Shown here in pieces: positions 1 to 11,268 of a stretch of DNA of 52,410 bases. The DNA comes from Cochliopodium minus (taxonomy: Eukaryota > Discosea > Himatismenida > Cochliopodiidae). Location of the stretch: positions 57,150 to 109,559 of the forward strand of contig JAMYWO010000146.1 in the NCBI GenBank assembly GCA_024220525.1, written 5' to 3'. The notes below the pieces were generated by a model. The model ran no database searches and was not told the DNA's origin. It saw only the letters and a list, made by a program, of their open reading frames with translations. Both the position numbers and the translations under genes were made by a program. Position 1 is the stretch's first letter; every line of letters begins with the position of its first letter.

Positions 1-260
1 ATATTTTTAACACGATAAAAAAAATCATTCATCTCTATATTGGAGATATAACTTCTAATATACAATTGATATTACATGCAGTGTATGGTGATTCGCATAA
101 TTTTGCAAATTATTTTTCCTTATGTATTAGCAAAAAGATTTAAAAAATGATTGAAATAGTTTGTATATGTCATGATTATTTTTTCCTTTTCATCTCAATA
201 TGCATCTCTTTAAGAATATTAATAAAATAAATAAAAAAATTAAAAAGATTTTTCGATCAA

Positions 261-2971
261 ATGAAATTCCCTCTTTTACTCATAATAATTTTTTTCTGCT
301 TCAATTTTTGCAAAGGGCAGACAATCAACATAACAGATTGTACACAACTCCAAGAGATGATACCAAATAATTCTTCGGTATCTTACATCTTGAGAAATGA
401 TATCGATTGTTCCCCAAACACTAATTTTACGCCCATTGGGAACATCACATTTCCCTTTAGAGGACTATTAAATGGACAAGGTTTTTCAATTATCAATTTG
501 ACTATCATATCTTCTTCACAAAATGTCGGTCTCTTTTCAACTGGTAAATAGAAGTGTTTTATTCTATTACAAATACATTATTCTTGCTTTGATACTTTAA
601 AAAAATATTATTAATATTTTTTAAAAAAATTTTTTTTTTTTTTTACTGTTAAAAAATTTCTGACATAAATTTAATAATGCCAGGGAACGGATGTACAATT
701 AATAACCTTGCTTTAAAAAATGTCAACATCACATCAAACAATGGTTTCGTTGGTGCTTTGGTGGGTGATTCTTATTGTGGAATAAATAATGTGGTACTCA
801 CGACAACTTCAAGTTCAATAAAAAATGTAATAAAAAAATAAGTTCCCTTAAATAATGTAAAATTGCTTGTTTATTTTAGGTTATAAATGGTCTGGATGGT
901 GTTGGTGGATTAGTAAAAAATTTTTTTTTTTTTTTTTTTTAAAAAATGAAATGATAATGATATGATAATTATATAATTATAATTCAAAAAAATTTTTTAA
1001 AAAAATAATGATCAAAAATTTTTTCATTTTCAATCCAAAAATTCATCCCAAAATTATTAATTGTTAAATAGGTAGGTCGTTCTTCACTTGGTTTACAAAA
1101 TATAACAGTGGAACAAACAGTTGTCAATGGAAGGGATTATGTAGGAGGGGTATTAGGAGCAATATTTGTAGGTAGCTACAACTTCTTATATAATTTCGGA
1201 TTCAAGCAAAACGATAGTGAAGTGGTGGTTTGCGGAAGAAATTATGTCGGAGGAATGGTGGGAGTGATTGAGCAAGCATACATCCAAAAAAGTGGGATAA
1301 CACGAGGAACAATAAAAGGTACCAAAATTAAAATTTTTTTTTTTTTTAAAAACTTAAAAATTTGTTTTTAAAGGAAACAACTATGTAGGAGCAATACTAG
1401 GATATTTGAACATGGCCTACAATACCAACTATTTTTACAATCTCTACGCATATTCAGCAGTGACAGTAAACACCAATGGTACATCTGGGGGAGGAATATT
1501 TGGTCGTTTGGCTTGTTATGCTTCTTCACAAGTTTACTTTGCAAATTGTTATTCCAAGGCATCAATCTTTGGAGCGATTACAGGTATAAAGTTTATTGAC
1601 TATTTTTTGTGTTTTTTTTAAAACATTAATTTTGAAAGGAGGTTTCGGTGGGGAGATTAATACAGGTATTTAAATTTTTTTATTAATTATTAAATTCCAC
1701 TAAATTATTTTTAAAAAGGAATTCCAATGATAATTTCCTTTACCAACGTTTACACTTGCTCAAATGTAACTAACACCACAAGTGAAAGTGGAAATTTTTT
1801 GGGAAAAATAGCAACAGTTGGAGTGACCATAACTTTCAATAATTCATATTACAACAATGAGTACAACTTGAATTTAAACGGGATAGGTGTTGGAAATTCT
1901 TCAGATGGGTCAACGGTGAGTGGATATAATTGTTCTCAACTTTATTATTCTATTTTGCAAAATTATCCAAACAATACTTGGGGAGGCAATGCTTTATTGA
2001 CTGAATTCAATTATTCTTATGGTATTCCTTGTATCCCTCAAACCACTTTCCCTCCTTCTACAAGCATTCCATCGACTTTAGTCCCTTCTACCTTAACACC
2101 ATCGACTTTGATACCCTCAACAAATATTCCATCCATATTGACACCTTCTACCTTGACACCATCTTCAATTCCATCAACATTGATTCCCTCGACTTTACAT
2201 CCTTCTACTTCGTTTCCTTCTACTTTGGTACCATCCACTAAATTGCCTCTTGATTGTGTTGTGAATGTTCCGAATTGTAATTTATGCCCAAAAACAATCA
2301 TTCAATTAGACTTTCATCAATTCAACATTTCTTGCGTGTTTTTCGAAAATCAATGGATTTGGTCCTTTCAAAACAAAAATAACGATAATGTTATTTTTGA
2401 TTCTTTGTTGGAAATATCAAATTCTACATTGTTCAACTCTAGTGTCTTGTTTTCTCGAAATTCATCATTAATCTTCAACTTTTCTCAAAATGAAAAGACT
2501 ACCACTCTTTTAACAAATGGAAATATAACTTTAAACGGAACAATATTAGTCAACATTTTATCTAGACCAAATACAACAAATATTACTTTAATTCTCTTGC
2601 AAAGCACTAACAACTCGATCAATTTGGTCAATTCTCAAATCAAAGTTGTTTCAAACTACACTAATTCAAAGTGTGACAAGTTGAATTTCAATCCTGTTTC
2701 CCAACAAAGTACATTAGCAATCAATCTCAATTTTGGATTGAATTCGAATTGTAAAAAATCATATTTGGCAGTTATTCTTGGACTTACAATTGGGGTGCCT
2801 GTTTTGATGATTTTTTCTGCCATTTTGTTCATTGTGTTGAAAAGACATTACACAAAGATTCAAGCAGATGAGTTTGTTCCTCACAATAACAAAAACTTTT
2901 CAGAAAATAAATCTTACAAAGATAAGTGGAAAGATTTTAGAAAACATGCAACTGATAATGAAATGATTTAA
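261..2971 (+). CDS. GLUG-repeat, Ser/Thr/Pro-stalk type I membrane protein (731 aa)
   Basis: Seven exons keep frame: 261-543, 684-826, 880-912, 1072-1318, 1374-1583, 1639-1665 and 1719-2971 (TAA). Residues 1-19 are a hydrophobic signal peptide. They are followed by GLUG-like motifs (GLLNGQGFSI, GVGGLVGRSS, YVGGMVGV, YVGAILGY), a repeat type expected to form a right-handed beta-helix in secreted adhesins. A stalk of PST-I/L repeats (about 2041-2240) probably carries O-glycans. An Asn-rich domain with many N-X-S/T sites follows. Near the C-terminus lies one membrane segment (AVILGLTIGVPVLMIFSAIL) and a short charged tail. It is most likely a cell-surface adhesin or receptor. The ligand is unknown. 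A decayed copy of its 3' end lies at 51840-52160, so it probably belongs to a duplicating family. The gene model is firm because every junction keeps phase. The function is inferred from the motif class only. Confidence 0.82.
2041..2240 (+). repeat. PST-rich tandem coding repeat in the GLUG gene
   Basis: About a dozen copies of a roughly 15-nt unit encode Pro-Ser-Thr-(Leu/Ile/Asn)-(Val/Thr/Ile) steps. This is a mucin-like stalk and a likely site of length variation. The same regular structure creates an open but spurious antisense frame here. Confidence 0.75.
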
Positions 2972-3102
2972 GAAACATTAATTTTCGAAAATGAAACAAA
3001 AATTAAATAATATGTTTTCAAAGATATCTTTAATCATTTTCTATTTTCGTTTATAAAAAAGAAATCAAAGATATAATAAAAAAATTTTGAACTTTTTTGA
3101 AG

Positions 3103-3246
3103 AAGTCTTAAACTGAGAATAGAAGAAGATGAATCCAATCACGAAGAAAGTGAAAGTGAGGAAGAGTTTGAAGAAGATCTTGTTTGGAAGTTGGATCTTT
3201 TGTGTTGGAAAGATTTCAGGGAGAAATGCAAAGGATAAAACATCAT
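3103..3246 (+). pseudogene. 3'-end fragment of the FHA-SAP gene
   Basis: About 140 nt on the plus strand match the coding strand of the minus-strand FHA-SAP gene at about 6105-6245. It still reads ESESEEEF and KLDLL/CWKDFREKCKG before an in-frame TAA. It covers the acidic linker and the first half of the SAP domain only. There is no start, no splice site and no open frame of its own. It lies 130 nt past the GLUG stop codon, in the opposite orientation to its parent 3 kb away. I read it as a dead partial duplication. Confidence 0.85.
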
Positions 3247-3301
3247 AAAAATTAAATTATAAAAAAAATTTTAATTAAAAAATATTTTCTTGTCTAAATC
3301 A

Positions 3302-4332
3302 TCATTTATCTTCACTCTTGTCCTGCGAAGCCTGAGAAGTAGGAGCAGTAGAAACATCCTCCTGAGAACCAGAAGTGGGTAAAAGAGCAATCTTAGGTTT
3401 TTTGCTGGGACTAAAAAAAGAAGTGATGGGTTTCATTCCCTTTTTGTCAACGTTTTTAAGTTTGTTGGTGCTTCTTTGTTTTGTAATTTTTTTTTTGTCT
3501 GATGCCGTTTCTTTTTTGTTGTTTTGGGGAGTGTATCTTGCGTTGTTGGCTTCGAATTGCGACATGAAGAATTTGAGTTTAAGGTTGTAGTGTTCGAGAA
3601 GTTTGTCTTTGTGGAAGTCTGTTATGTATTCCGAGAAGATTTCTATCGCTACTTCGACCATCTCTGACTTTGGAATCCTAAATTCTTTTTTTTGTTCCGG
3701 AACAAATTTAAAAAAATAAAAAATAAAATAAAAGTTTAAAAAAAACAAAAAATTTCAAAAAATGAGTAAATTATTGATTGAGAAATATAAAAAAATAATG
3801 AAAAAAATTTAAAAAAATGAGTAAATTATTGATTGAGACATATAAAAAAAAATAAGAAATTTAAAAATAAAACGAATAAAAAAAATAAAAGAAATATTAA
3901 AAAATAAAAAATGAAAAAATTATTTTTTTACCATCTTTTTTTTCATCCTTTTTATTTTCTTCATTGTTATTTTCATTATTTCCTTTTCCAATACTTGTGG
4001 GTTGAGATTTTGATCTTACTATAATTTAAATTTATTTTTTTGATTATCAATTTTATTTTTTAAATTATTTTTTATTTTTTTTTTACCAACAGGCTTATAG
4101 TTAGATGCCCTTGCTTGTTTGGTAACCATGGACTGGTTCTCGTAAAGAAAGTTGGACAAATTTTCAACTTTGCAAATCAACCACTTCATTACCCTCTCGT
4201 CACTCAACCGATAAAACGTTTGTCCTGAAGTCCTTTTCAAAAATTTTTTATTTTTTGTTTTTTATTTTTTATTTTTTATTTTTTATTTATCATTTTCTAT
4301 ATTTTTCATTTTTTTATTTATTTTTTTTTCAT

Positions 4333-4363
<31 letters not shown>

Positions 4364-5888
4364 GTTTTTTTTTATTCGTTTAAAATTCATTTATTAATCG
4401 AATTAAAAAAATATTTTTTATTTTTTGATTTTTTCATTTATTTATCTAATTAAAAAAATATTTTTATTTATTTTTTTTCATTTAATTATTGTTTATTTTT
4501 TTTACATTTTATTGTTTCATTTTTTTATTTTTTGTTTTTTCATTTATTATTTTTTTTTGATTCGTTTTAAATTCATTATTTAATCTATTTTAAAATTTTT
4601 TTTTGTTTTTTGATTGTTTTTATTATTTATTATTTATTTTTTGTTGTTTTTATTTTTTGTTTTTTTTTGTTTTATTTTTGTTTATTTCTTACTCTTTCTT
4701 ATCGCAAATGAGACCCAATGAAGTGGACAAACCCTCATAACCTTGCAAGAAAGAGTAAGGGTAGGCTCTGTCATAACCCAGAAACTCCTCCAAACATGTG
4801 AAGTTTCCCTTCCCCTCGTTAGTCTCCGTCCTATGTTTAATCAAAAGAGGCAACATGATGAACAATATGTCTATTTCATTTGTTATGTACAAGAATCCTT
4901 TTTTTAAAAAAAATAAATAAGAAATTTAAAATTGAATTTTTAATTTATTTTGTGAATATTTTTTATTTTTTATTTTTTTATTTTTATTTGTTTCATTTTA
5001 TTTTATCTTTTATATTATTTTATTTATTTATTTATTTTTTATTTATTTTTTTTTTTAAAAAAAATTTCTTTATTTTTAATTTTATTTATCTTTTATTTTT
5101 ATTTATCTTTTATTTTAGTTTAATTTTAGTTTTATTTATTAGTTTAATTTTTTATTTATTAATTTAATTTTTATTAACAATTTTTTAATTGTGTTTACCT
5201 TGACTCAGGACCTCGTTGTTCGATTTGAACCAAGAACCCTTTGCCCTGGAAACCTTTTGTATTTCATACACTTTGTTGTTAGTCATCATGAAGTTGCTTT
5301 TTATGTGTCTAGATCGAGGAAAAGTGACTATCTTTGTGTCTTCCGAAAAATCGCATCCATCTGAAAAATTTATTTTCAAATTAAAAAAAAATTGTTAGAA
5401 TCATGTTTTCTTTTCTTCATAAATAAATCTTCATTCTTTTAAAAGTTATTTTGAAAATAAATTATTATCAAACCATTTTTTTTTTTGTTTTTTGTATATT
5501 TTGGCGCCAAAATATAAAGAGAAATGGTTATCATTTGAAATTAGAAAGATAAATCAAATGTAATTAGTGATTTTGGAATATACCAAGATAAATTGCCCAT
5601 TATTTATAAAGAAAAATTTTTTTTTTTAAAATGTCATCAATTAAGAATATCTGATTGTGGGAGACAAATAAGATGATGAGAACAATAATATGAAGAAATC
5701 ATTTATTTTCCCTCCATTTTTCTGAATATTTTTTATAATTTTTTTTTTTTACCCTTTGTAATGAATATCTTCTTCAATCTTTCGGGCAATTCTCTTTTCT
5801 TGGGTTGAGAGATGGGACTGGATAATTCAACTTCATTATCTGAATCATTTTCGTTGTAGGAATCTCCACTATCATCATCAGAGCTCAT
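3302..5888 (-). CDS. RNASEH2B: Ribonuclease H2 subunit B (372 aa)
   Basis: Six exons on the minus strand keep frame: 5753-5888, 5199-5360, 4693-4897, 4087-4232, 3932-4018 and 3302-3684 (TGA). The product follows human RNASEH2B in order: an N-terminal beta domain (KKIFITK... GSWFKSNNEV), the helical stretch EIDILFIMLPLL, FYRLSDERVMKWLICKVENL, the helix FSEYITDFHKDKLLEHYNLKL and a PIP box near the C-terminus (MKPITSFF, residues about 329-336). Subunit B scaffolds the A/B/C nuclease that removes ribonucleotides from DNA, and the PIP box docks it on PCNA. Exon 1 (MSSDDDSGD...) is inferred from phase and from the fit of its last beta strand. A second possible start is the ATG at 5379, just downstream of the E2F palindrome in intron 1. 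The introns are T-rich and up to 460 nt. Confidence 0.88.
5499..5512. promoter_or_regulatory. Perfect palindromic E2F/DP-type site
   Basis: TTTTGGCGCCAAAA, followed on the plus strand by TATAAAG, stands out in an almost GC-free region. It lies inside intron 1 of RNASEH2B, about 120 nt upstream of an in-frame ATG at 5379. It could be an alternative promoter or an intronic control element. The consensus (TTTSSCGC) is established for E2F. Use by an E2F factor here is inferred. Confidence 0.7.
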
Positions 5889-6034
5889 TTTTTTTTTTTT
5901 ATATTTCTGTTAAAAATCGAAAATGTTCAAATGGATCGATCTCAGTTGAAGATTGATTAATCAATTCAAAGTAAAATTTCAAAAATTTTTTTTTTTAGAT
6001 TTTAATTTTTAAACAACTTTTTGAATTAAAAAGA

Positions 6035-9000
6035 TTAATTATCACTTCTAATTGCTTCGATAAGTTTGCTCATCAATTGAGGTCTCTTTCCTGAAAGTTT
6101 GATGTTATATCCTTTGCATTTCTCCCTGAAATCTTTCCAACTCAAAAGATCCAACTTCTTAACGAGATCTTCTTCATCAAACTCTTCCTCACTTTCACTT
6201 TCTTCTTCATTGGATTCATCTTCTTCTTTTCTCTTTTTAAGACTTGTTTTCTTTTCCACTTTCTTGGAGGAAGTTTTTTTGTTCTTCTTTTTGTTATCTT
6301 CAGATGATTCTGGCTCATCTTCTTCACTTTCCTCAGACACTTTCTTTTTAGAAACACTTTTCTTTGAAGAAGATTTAGAAGAGGAAGATTTTTTAGTAGA
6401 GGTAGTTTTTTTGGATTTCTTTTCTTCTTCTTCTTCAGAGGAGGATACTTGAGAAGATGCATTTTCAATTTCGATACTCTCAATCTTGACAGAAGTAAAT
6501 TGAGAGGAAAGCTCCTCAATGGTTTTTCTTCTTGGTGAATTGTTTTTGACAGGAGATTTGTGAGGTACGATGATAGGGGTTTTCTCATTAACAGGTTCTT
6601 GATCTATTGTCTTTCTTGGTGTCTTATTTTGAGCAACTTCCAAAGCATAATTCTTATTCAATTGTTCTTCGAGATGGAAATCATTATTCATAGTAGTGTT
6701 TTGCTTGTTCTTTTCTTCGAGGATTTGATTGTAAAATTCTTCAAAAGTTGATTGTCCAACTTCACTGCTGCATTCTTCGTCGTAGAATTCTTGGGCGAAA
6801 TTCTTGTTGGAGTTAACAACGACAGATTCAAAATCGACTTCCTCACTGATTTGATCTTCTTCATCATCCACAAGATCATCTTCAACTTCATCCTTTTGTT
6901 CGATCATCTTTGGAACTACATTTCTAATCTCTGATTCTTCATCAGATGAAACGATCAGATCTTCTTCCTCTTCTTTCTTTTTGTTTGGAGAATCAGAGGT
7001 TGAAGAGGAAGGCACTTCTCTCAAATCTTCTTTTATTTCTTCTTCTATGGCCATTATTTCCTCTTTTTCAATTGATTCTTGTTCAATTTCTTTTTGTTCA
7101 TACTCGACTATAACCTCACTTTCAACCAAAAATCTTTGTTTTTCAATGGTTGGAGCTCCTTCTTTGGTTACTATTAATTGTTCCTTTCGGATGACAACAT
7201 CAGTCGATCTAGGTAGGTTTCTCTCTTCTACTTTTACATTTTGTTCTTCAATGATTTCTCCCTCTTCGAGTTCTTCTGGCTCAGTGTGAACAACAGGAGC
7301 TTTGTAGAGATGTTCGATAATTTTGGAGATGGTTTCTTCTTTTTTTTGTTCATCAACGATAGAAACATCAACTGTTTCGATGATAGCATTAACTTCATCA
7401 ATAACAGAATCTTCTTCTACTTTTTGTTCGAACACTTCAGTAAGCGACATTGAGATCTCTCCTTCTTCCTTCTCTCTTTCTTGGTTTTCTTCAATTTGTC
7501 CTGGTTTCTCATCAACATCTTGTTTATCTTCTTCAACGAATTGAGGTACACTTTCGAAAGTATTGTTGAGATCATCTCTTGAAAGATTCAATCTTGATTC
7601 CTTGTTTTTTCTGATGGTATGGATCTTATCTTGAATTATCTTCTCATTTTCAATTAAATTTGTTTCTTCGATTGTTGGCAAGACGGTGCTTATATTCAAA
7701 TCAGATGTATCAACATTGGAATCAGACATATCGACATTGGTGGCAGGGATCTCCACATTGGATGTTTCTGCAACATCTACATTCGATTGATTCTCAACAT
7801 TTGAGGTATTTTGATCGACAATAAATTCATTTGCAACAACAGATACAGATTCCTCTTGTTTGGAAATAACTTGATCGTCTATTGGGGATTCCTCTTGTTT
7901 AGATTCTTCAATTGGAGATTCCTCTTGTTTGGATAAAACTTGTTCTTCTATTGGTGATTCATCTTTGTTGGAAGGAGAGATGTCTTTATTGGATTGAGGT
8001 TCGATATCGAATTTACATTCATATTTGTATTCAATCTGTTTCTTTGCATTCTCTGCAATCTTCTTGAAGTTTTTGTACGAAGGATGGTCAGATTCAAGAT
8101 TCTCTAATACAACCCTGAAATAGCTGGACAAATCATTTAACAATTGTGAAAAAGATGAATCCAAATCACCAGTCTTGGAAAGTTTGAGAGCCTTCTCCTC
8201 CATTCTTTCCCAGAAAGTGAATTTAGGGAGCTCATAAAGTTTAATGTTGAATCTATTTGAATAATAGTTGCCGATGTCTTGTACGATTCTGATCAAGAGA
8301 TCTTGATGTCCAGATCTTGTCTTATTCGAGTTTTTGAAAGCATTCATGTGTTCTTCAGTGATTGGATTGTCTTCTGATTTGATCAAATCTTCATCATCAC
8401 TTGATGAGTAATCCATCTCTTCAACTGGCTTTATGGGGGCAATCTTCTTCTTTGCGCTTAGCATGACTATGGATTTTCTATTGTTAACATTCTTTTTTTC
8501 TTTGATGAAATAATAATGTGGTTCACATAACGATTCATCATATCTTGGTCGATCACAACTTTCATAAGAACAAGTCCCATTTTTATATTCTTTTTTGCTC
8601 TTAGATTTTGTTAAGTTGGATTTATTTTTGGTGGTCTTGATAGAAGAAGATGAATCACTGGTGGATGTATCAGCCTCTCCATCCTCCCCAGATTCGGTAT
8701 CATACTTGATCAACTTCTTCACTTTGGGAGTACCTTCAAGAGCCTTTCTAACAGGAGTGGCATTCACTTTCTTGCTCGAAGATGTGGTTGAAATGGTCTT
8801 TCTGTTGGAAGTAGGTGTTGCTTTTTTAGAAGTAGGTGTTTTGAAGTTGGAGATGGTCTTTCTACTTGTACCAGGTGTTTTGGGGTTGGGTTTTTTGAAC
8901 CCCTCCTCCAAAGAGAGAGATTCGATATCGACTACTTCACTGGAGCAAGTTTCCTTGTTGGATCTGTCCTCACTGGAACTCTTCTCAAGCGAGCTTGGAT

Positions 9001-10363
9001 TGTAGCTCACCTCTGATGAAATCTCATTGTAGCTTGAATCATCATTCTTGGTTTTTTTAGATCTGGGGGTTGTTGTCTTCTTTGGTGTAAATTTCTTTGT
9101 GATTTCCTCTTCCTCTTCTTTATCAACTGATTCTTCTTTCTTGTTGTCCTTCTTTGATTTGGGAGTTCTTCCCTTCTTAGGAGTTGATTTCTTACTTGAT
9201 TTTGTGATTTTCTCGGATTCTTTCTCCTCAGATTCTTCCTCGTCTTCTTCCTCATCTTTCTTCGATTTAGGAGTTCTTCCCCTCTTAGGAGTTGATTTCT
9301 TACTTGATTTAGTTATTTTCTCGGATTCTTTCTCCTCTTCATTATCATCCTCAGATTCTTCCTCCTCTTCTTTTTTGTTGTCCTTCTTTGATTTAGGAGT
9401 TCTTCCCTTGTTAGGAGTTGATTTCTTGTTTGATTTTGTGATTTTCTCAGATTCTTTCTCCTCTTCATTATCATCATCAAATTGCTCCTCAGATTTTTCT
9501 TCCTTCTTGTTCTTCTTTGTGGATTTGGTTAATGTCTCCCTCTCCAATTGTTTTTTTGGTGTCTCGATAGATTTATTGTCGTCATGGCAAATTGTCTGAT
9601 TGATATCTTTAGGATTATCTTTTATCTTTTTGATGGTAGATTTGTTTTCCTTTAATTCGCTGTTCATACTTTTGACATTCAATGGAGTAACAAAATTATC
9701 CTTGTTTGAGGATTTCAATGGTGTATTGAAATCAATGGTCTTTGCAATATTCTCTTTTGGTATATTATGAGACTTCCCATTCTCCTTATCTTCTTCATTT
9801 TTTTTATTATTTTCTGTCCAATCATTATTGTCAGACTTGGAAGGCTTCAATGTGGTAGAGGTGATTTTATTCAGCTCAAAATCCTTTTCTTTATCAAAAC
9901 TTTTTGTCCTTTTCCTATTCACTTGATTCTCATCATTTGATTTAATTGGCTTTGATTTCTCCACCAATTCTTCGTATCCAAGTGAAGGGATAAATAAAAA
10001 TTTTCTTCCACCTAATTCTATCAAAGTTTCCTTCCTCAATAGAGATTTAAGATTCTTTGTCAGTTCTTTTCTGGGTTCATTTTTGGGAGTGAAAAGTGTG
10101 GGATTTGTTTCAGATAATCCACATAAATATAACAATCCATTATCATTTCTGATCATCACATGCATTTCAGATATATCATCTCTATTAATCTTTATTTGGC
10201 AATTCTGGTGTCTTTTTTTGAATGCATGATATTAAAATAAAAAAGATCGTTATTTTTATATATTTTTATAAATTTTTTACCTCCCAATCTTTAAATCTTT
10301 TTTGAATTGACCGAAATCAACCATTTGTTTCTGTTCACCATTTGGAGTGATTAATTTTAGCAT
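6035..10363 (-). CDS. FHA- and SAP-domain chromatin protein, very acidic/basic (1419 aa)
   Basis: There are two exons: 10281-10363 and 6035-10211. Splicing completes an N-terminal FHA domain (KIGRHQNCQIKI...DISEMHVMIRNDNG), a phosphothreonine reader that the second exon alone would cut off. The middle is low complexity with three to four copies of a 35-residue Lys/Ser unit holding RGRTPKSKK-type AT-hook-like patches. A small Cys knuckle follows (CSYESC, then LCEPH, about residues 573-591; C-x4-C-x9-C-x2-H, probably zinc binding). Long Glu-rich stretches hold repeated EESPIEE and SNVD units. The C-terminal 45 residues (LDLLSWKDFREKCKGYNIKLSGKRPQLMSKLIEAI) form a SAP DNA-binding helix pair. This layout suggests a nuclear scaffold or DNA-damage adaptor of the MDC1/Ki-67 style, without clear orthology. 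An E2F palindrome lies 68 nt upstream of the ATG. Confidence 0.85.
9120..9520 (-). repeat. Tandem 35-residue Lys/Ser/Glu coding repeats in the FHA-SAP gene
   Basis: Three near-identical units and one decayed unit encode KESEKITKSxKKSTPxxGRTPKSKK plus an acidic spacer. The DNA-level similarity implies recent unit duplication. Copy number may vary or be mis-assembled. Confidence 0.75.
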
Positions 10364-11268
10364 TTTTTTTTTTATTAATTTTTTTACAAAAATTTAAACA
10401 GAAACGATATTTTTTTTGATTTCAAAAATTTTTTGGCGCCAAAAAATATAAAGTGAATTTATTTATTTATCAAAATGGTTAAATCAATGATTCTGCTGAA
10501 TTAGGAAACAAAAGAAAAAGTTAAAAATTTCAAAAAGATTTAGTTAAACTTTTACCCTCCAGAATGTTTTTGAGTTAATTAATGTTGATCTTAAACAAAC
10601 CATCTTTTTTTTTGAATCATTTACCTTCAGTTCAATGATGCATAATTTTGCTCAATCATTTAATAAAATTCAAATATCAAAACCTCCTTTGACTAGTTTG
10701 GGAATTTTTTTCTAAAGATGTTTCAATCTCAGAAAAAATTTCACTTTCAAAAAAAAATAGATTTTAAATGGCTAGCTTTTCTTTTAGAAAAAACTGTATT
10801 TTGAGAATTAGAAATCACTTGATCTTCATTTGGCTTCAACCTTTTCATCACCAACGGTACATTGGAGAATGTAATCACTTTTTCAGAACTTTTTTAATTA
10901 CAAAAAGAATTTTGATTAAATTTTTTCAAACCTTTTTTGTAAATTCAAGAAAGTAGTTAATTTCATAATAAATAGTTGACATTTTTTTATACATCTAACA
11001 TTATTCATCTTATTTTAATTTTTATGATTCAAATCACAAGTTGGATAAAGTCTTGTTTGGAATAATTTAAAAAGAATAAAAATTAATAAATAAAAAAATT
11101 AAAATAAAAAGAAACATCAAAAAAATAAAAGAGATATGATCGAATCAACATTTACGGTAGAATATAAATAACCAATTATCAAAACATCATCAAAAATATA
11201 AAATTTTTCATACTGATTTTTAAAATTATAAAAATATTTATTTATTTTACCAACAAAATCTCTTTAAT
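10364..11268. other. Divergent intergenic region FHA-SAP / PNP
   Basis: This stretch of 905 nt separates two divergently transcribed genes. Apart from the E2F palindrome it holds AT-rich sequence with no convincing exon. The 62-codon frame at 10768 has no homology that I recognise and no splice partner. Confidence 0.6.
10431..10444. promoter_or_regulatory. Perfect palindromic E2F/DP-type site upstream of FHA-SAP
   Basis: TTTTGGCGCCAAAA is followed by AATATAAAG. It lies 68 nt upstream of the FHA-SAP start codon (10363). It is the same core, with the same neighbouring ATATAAAG, as the site at 5499. It probably drives S-phase expression of the minus-strand gene. Confidence 0.78.

Noticed and set aside
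9048-9599. 183-codon plus-strand frame opposite the FHA-SAP gene
   Set aside because: It is the mirror of the Lys/Ser/Glu repeat, so it reads as Leu/Phe/Ser-rich repeats. It has no splice context of its own.
10768-10956. 62-codon frame between FHA-SAP and PNP
   Set aside because: No recognisable domain, no phase-matching splice partner, and length expected by chance.
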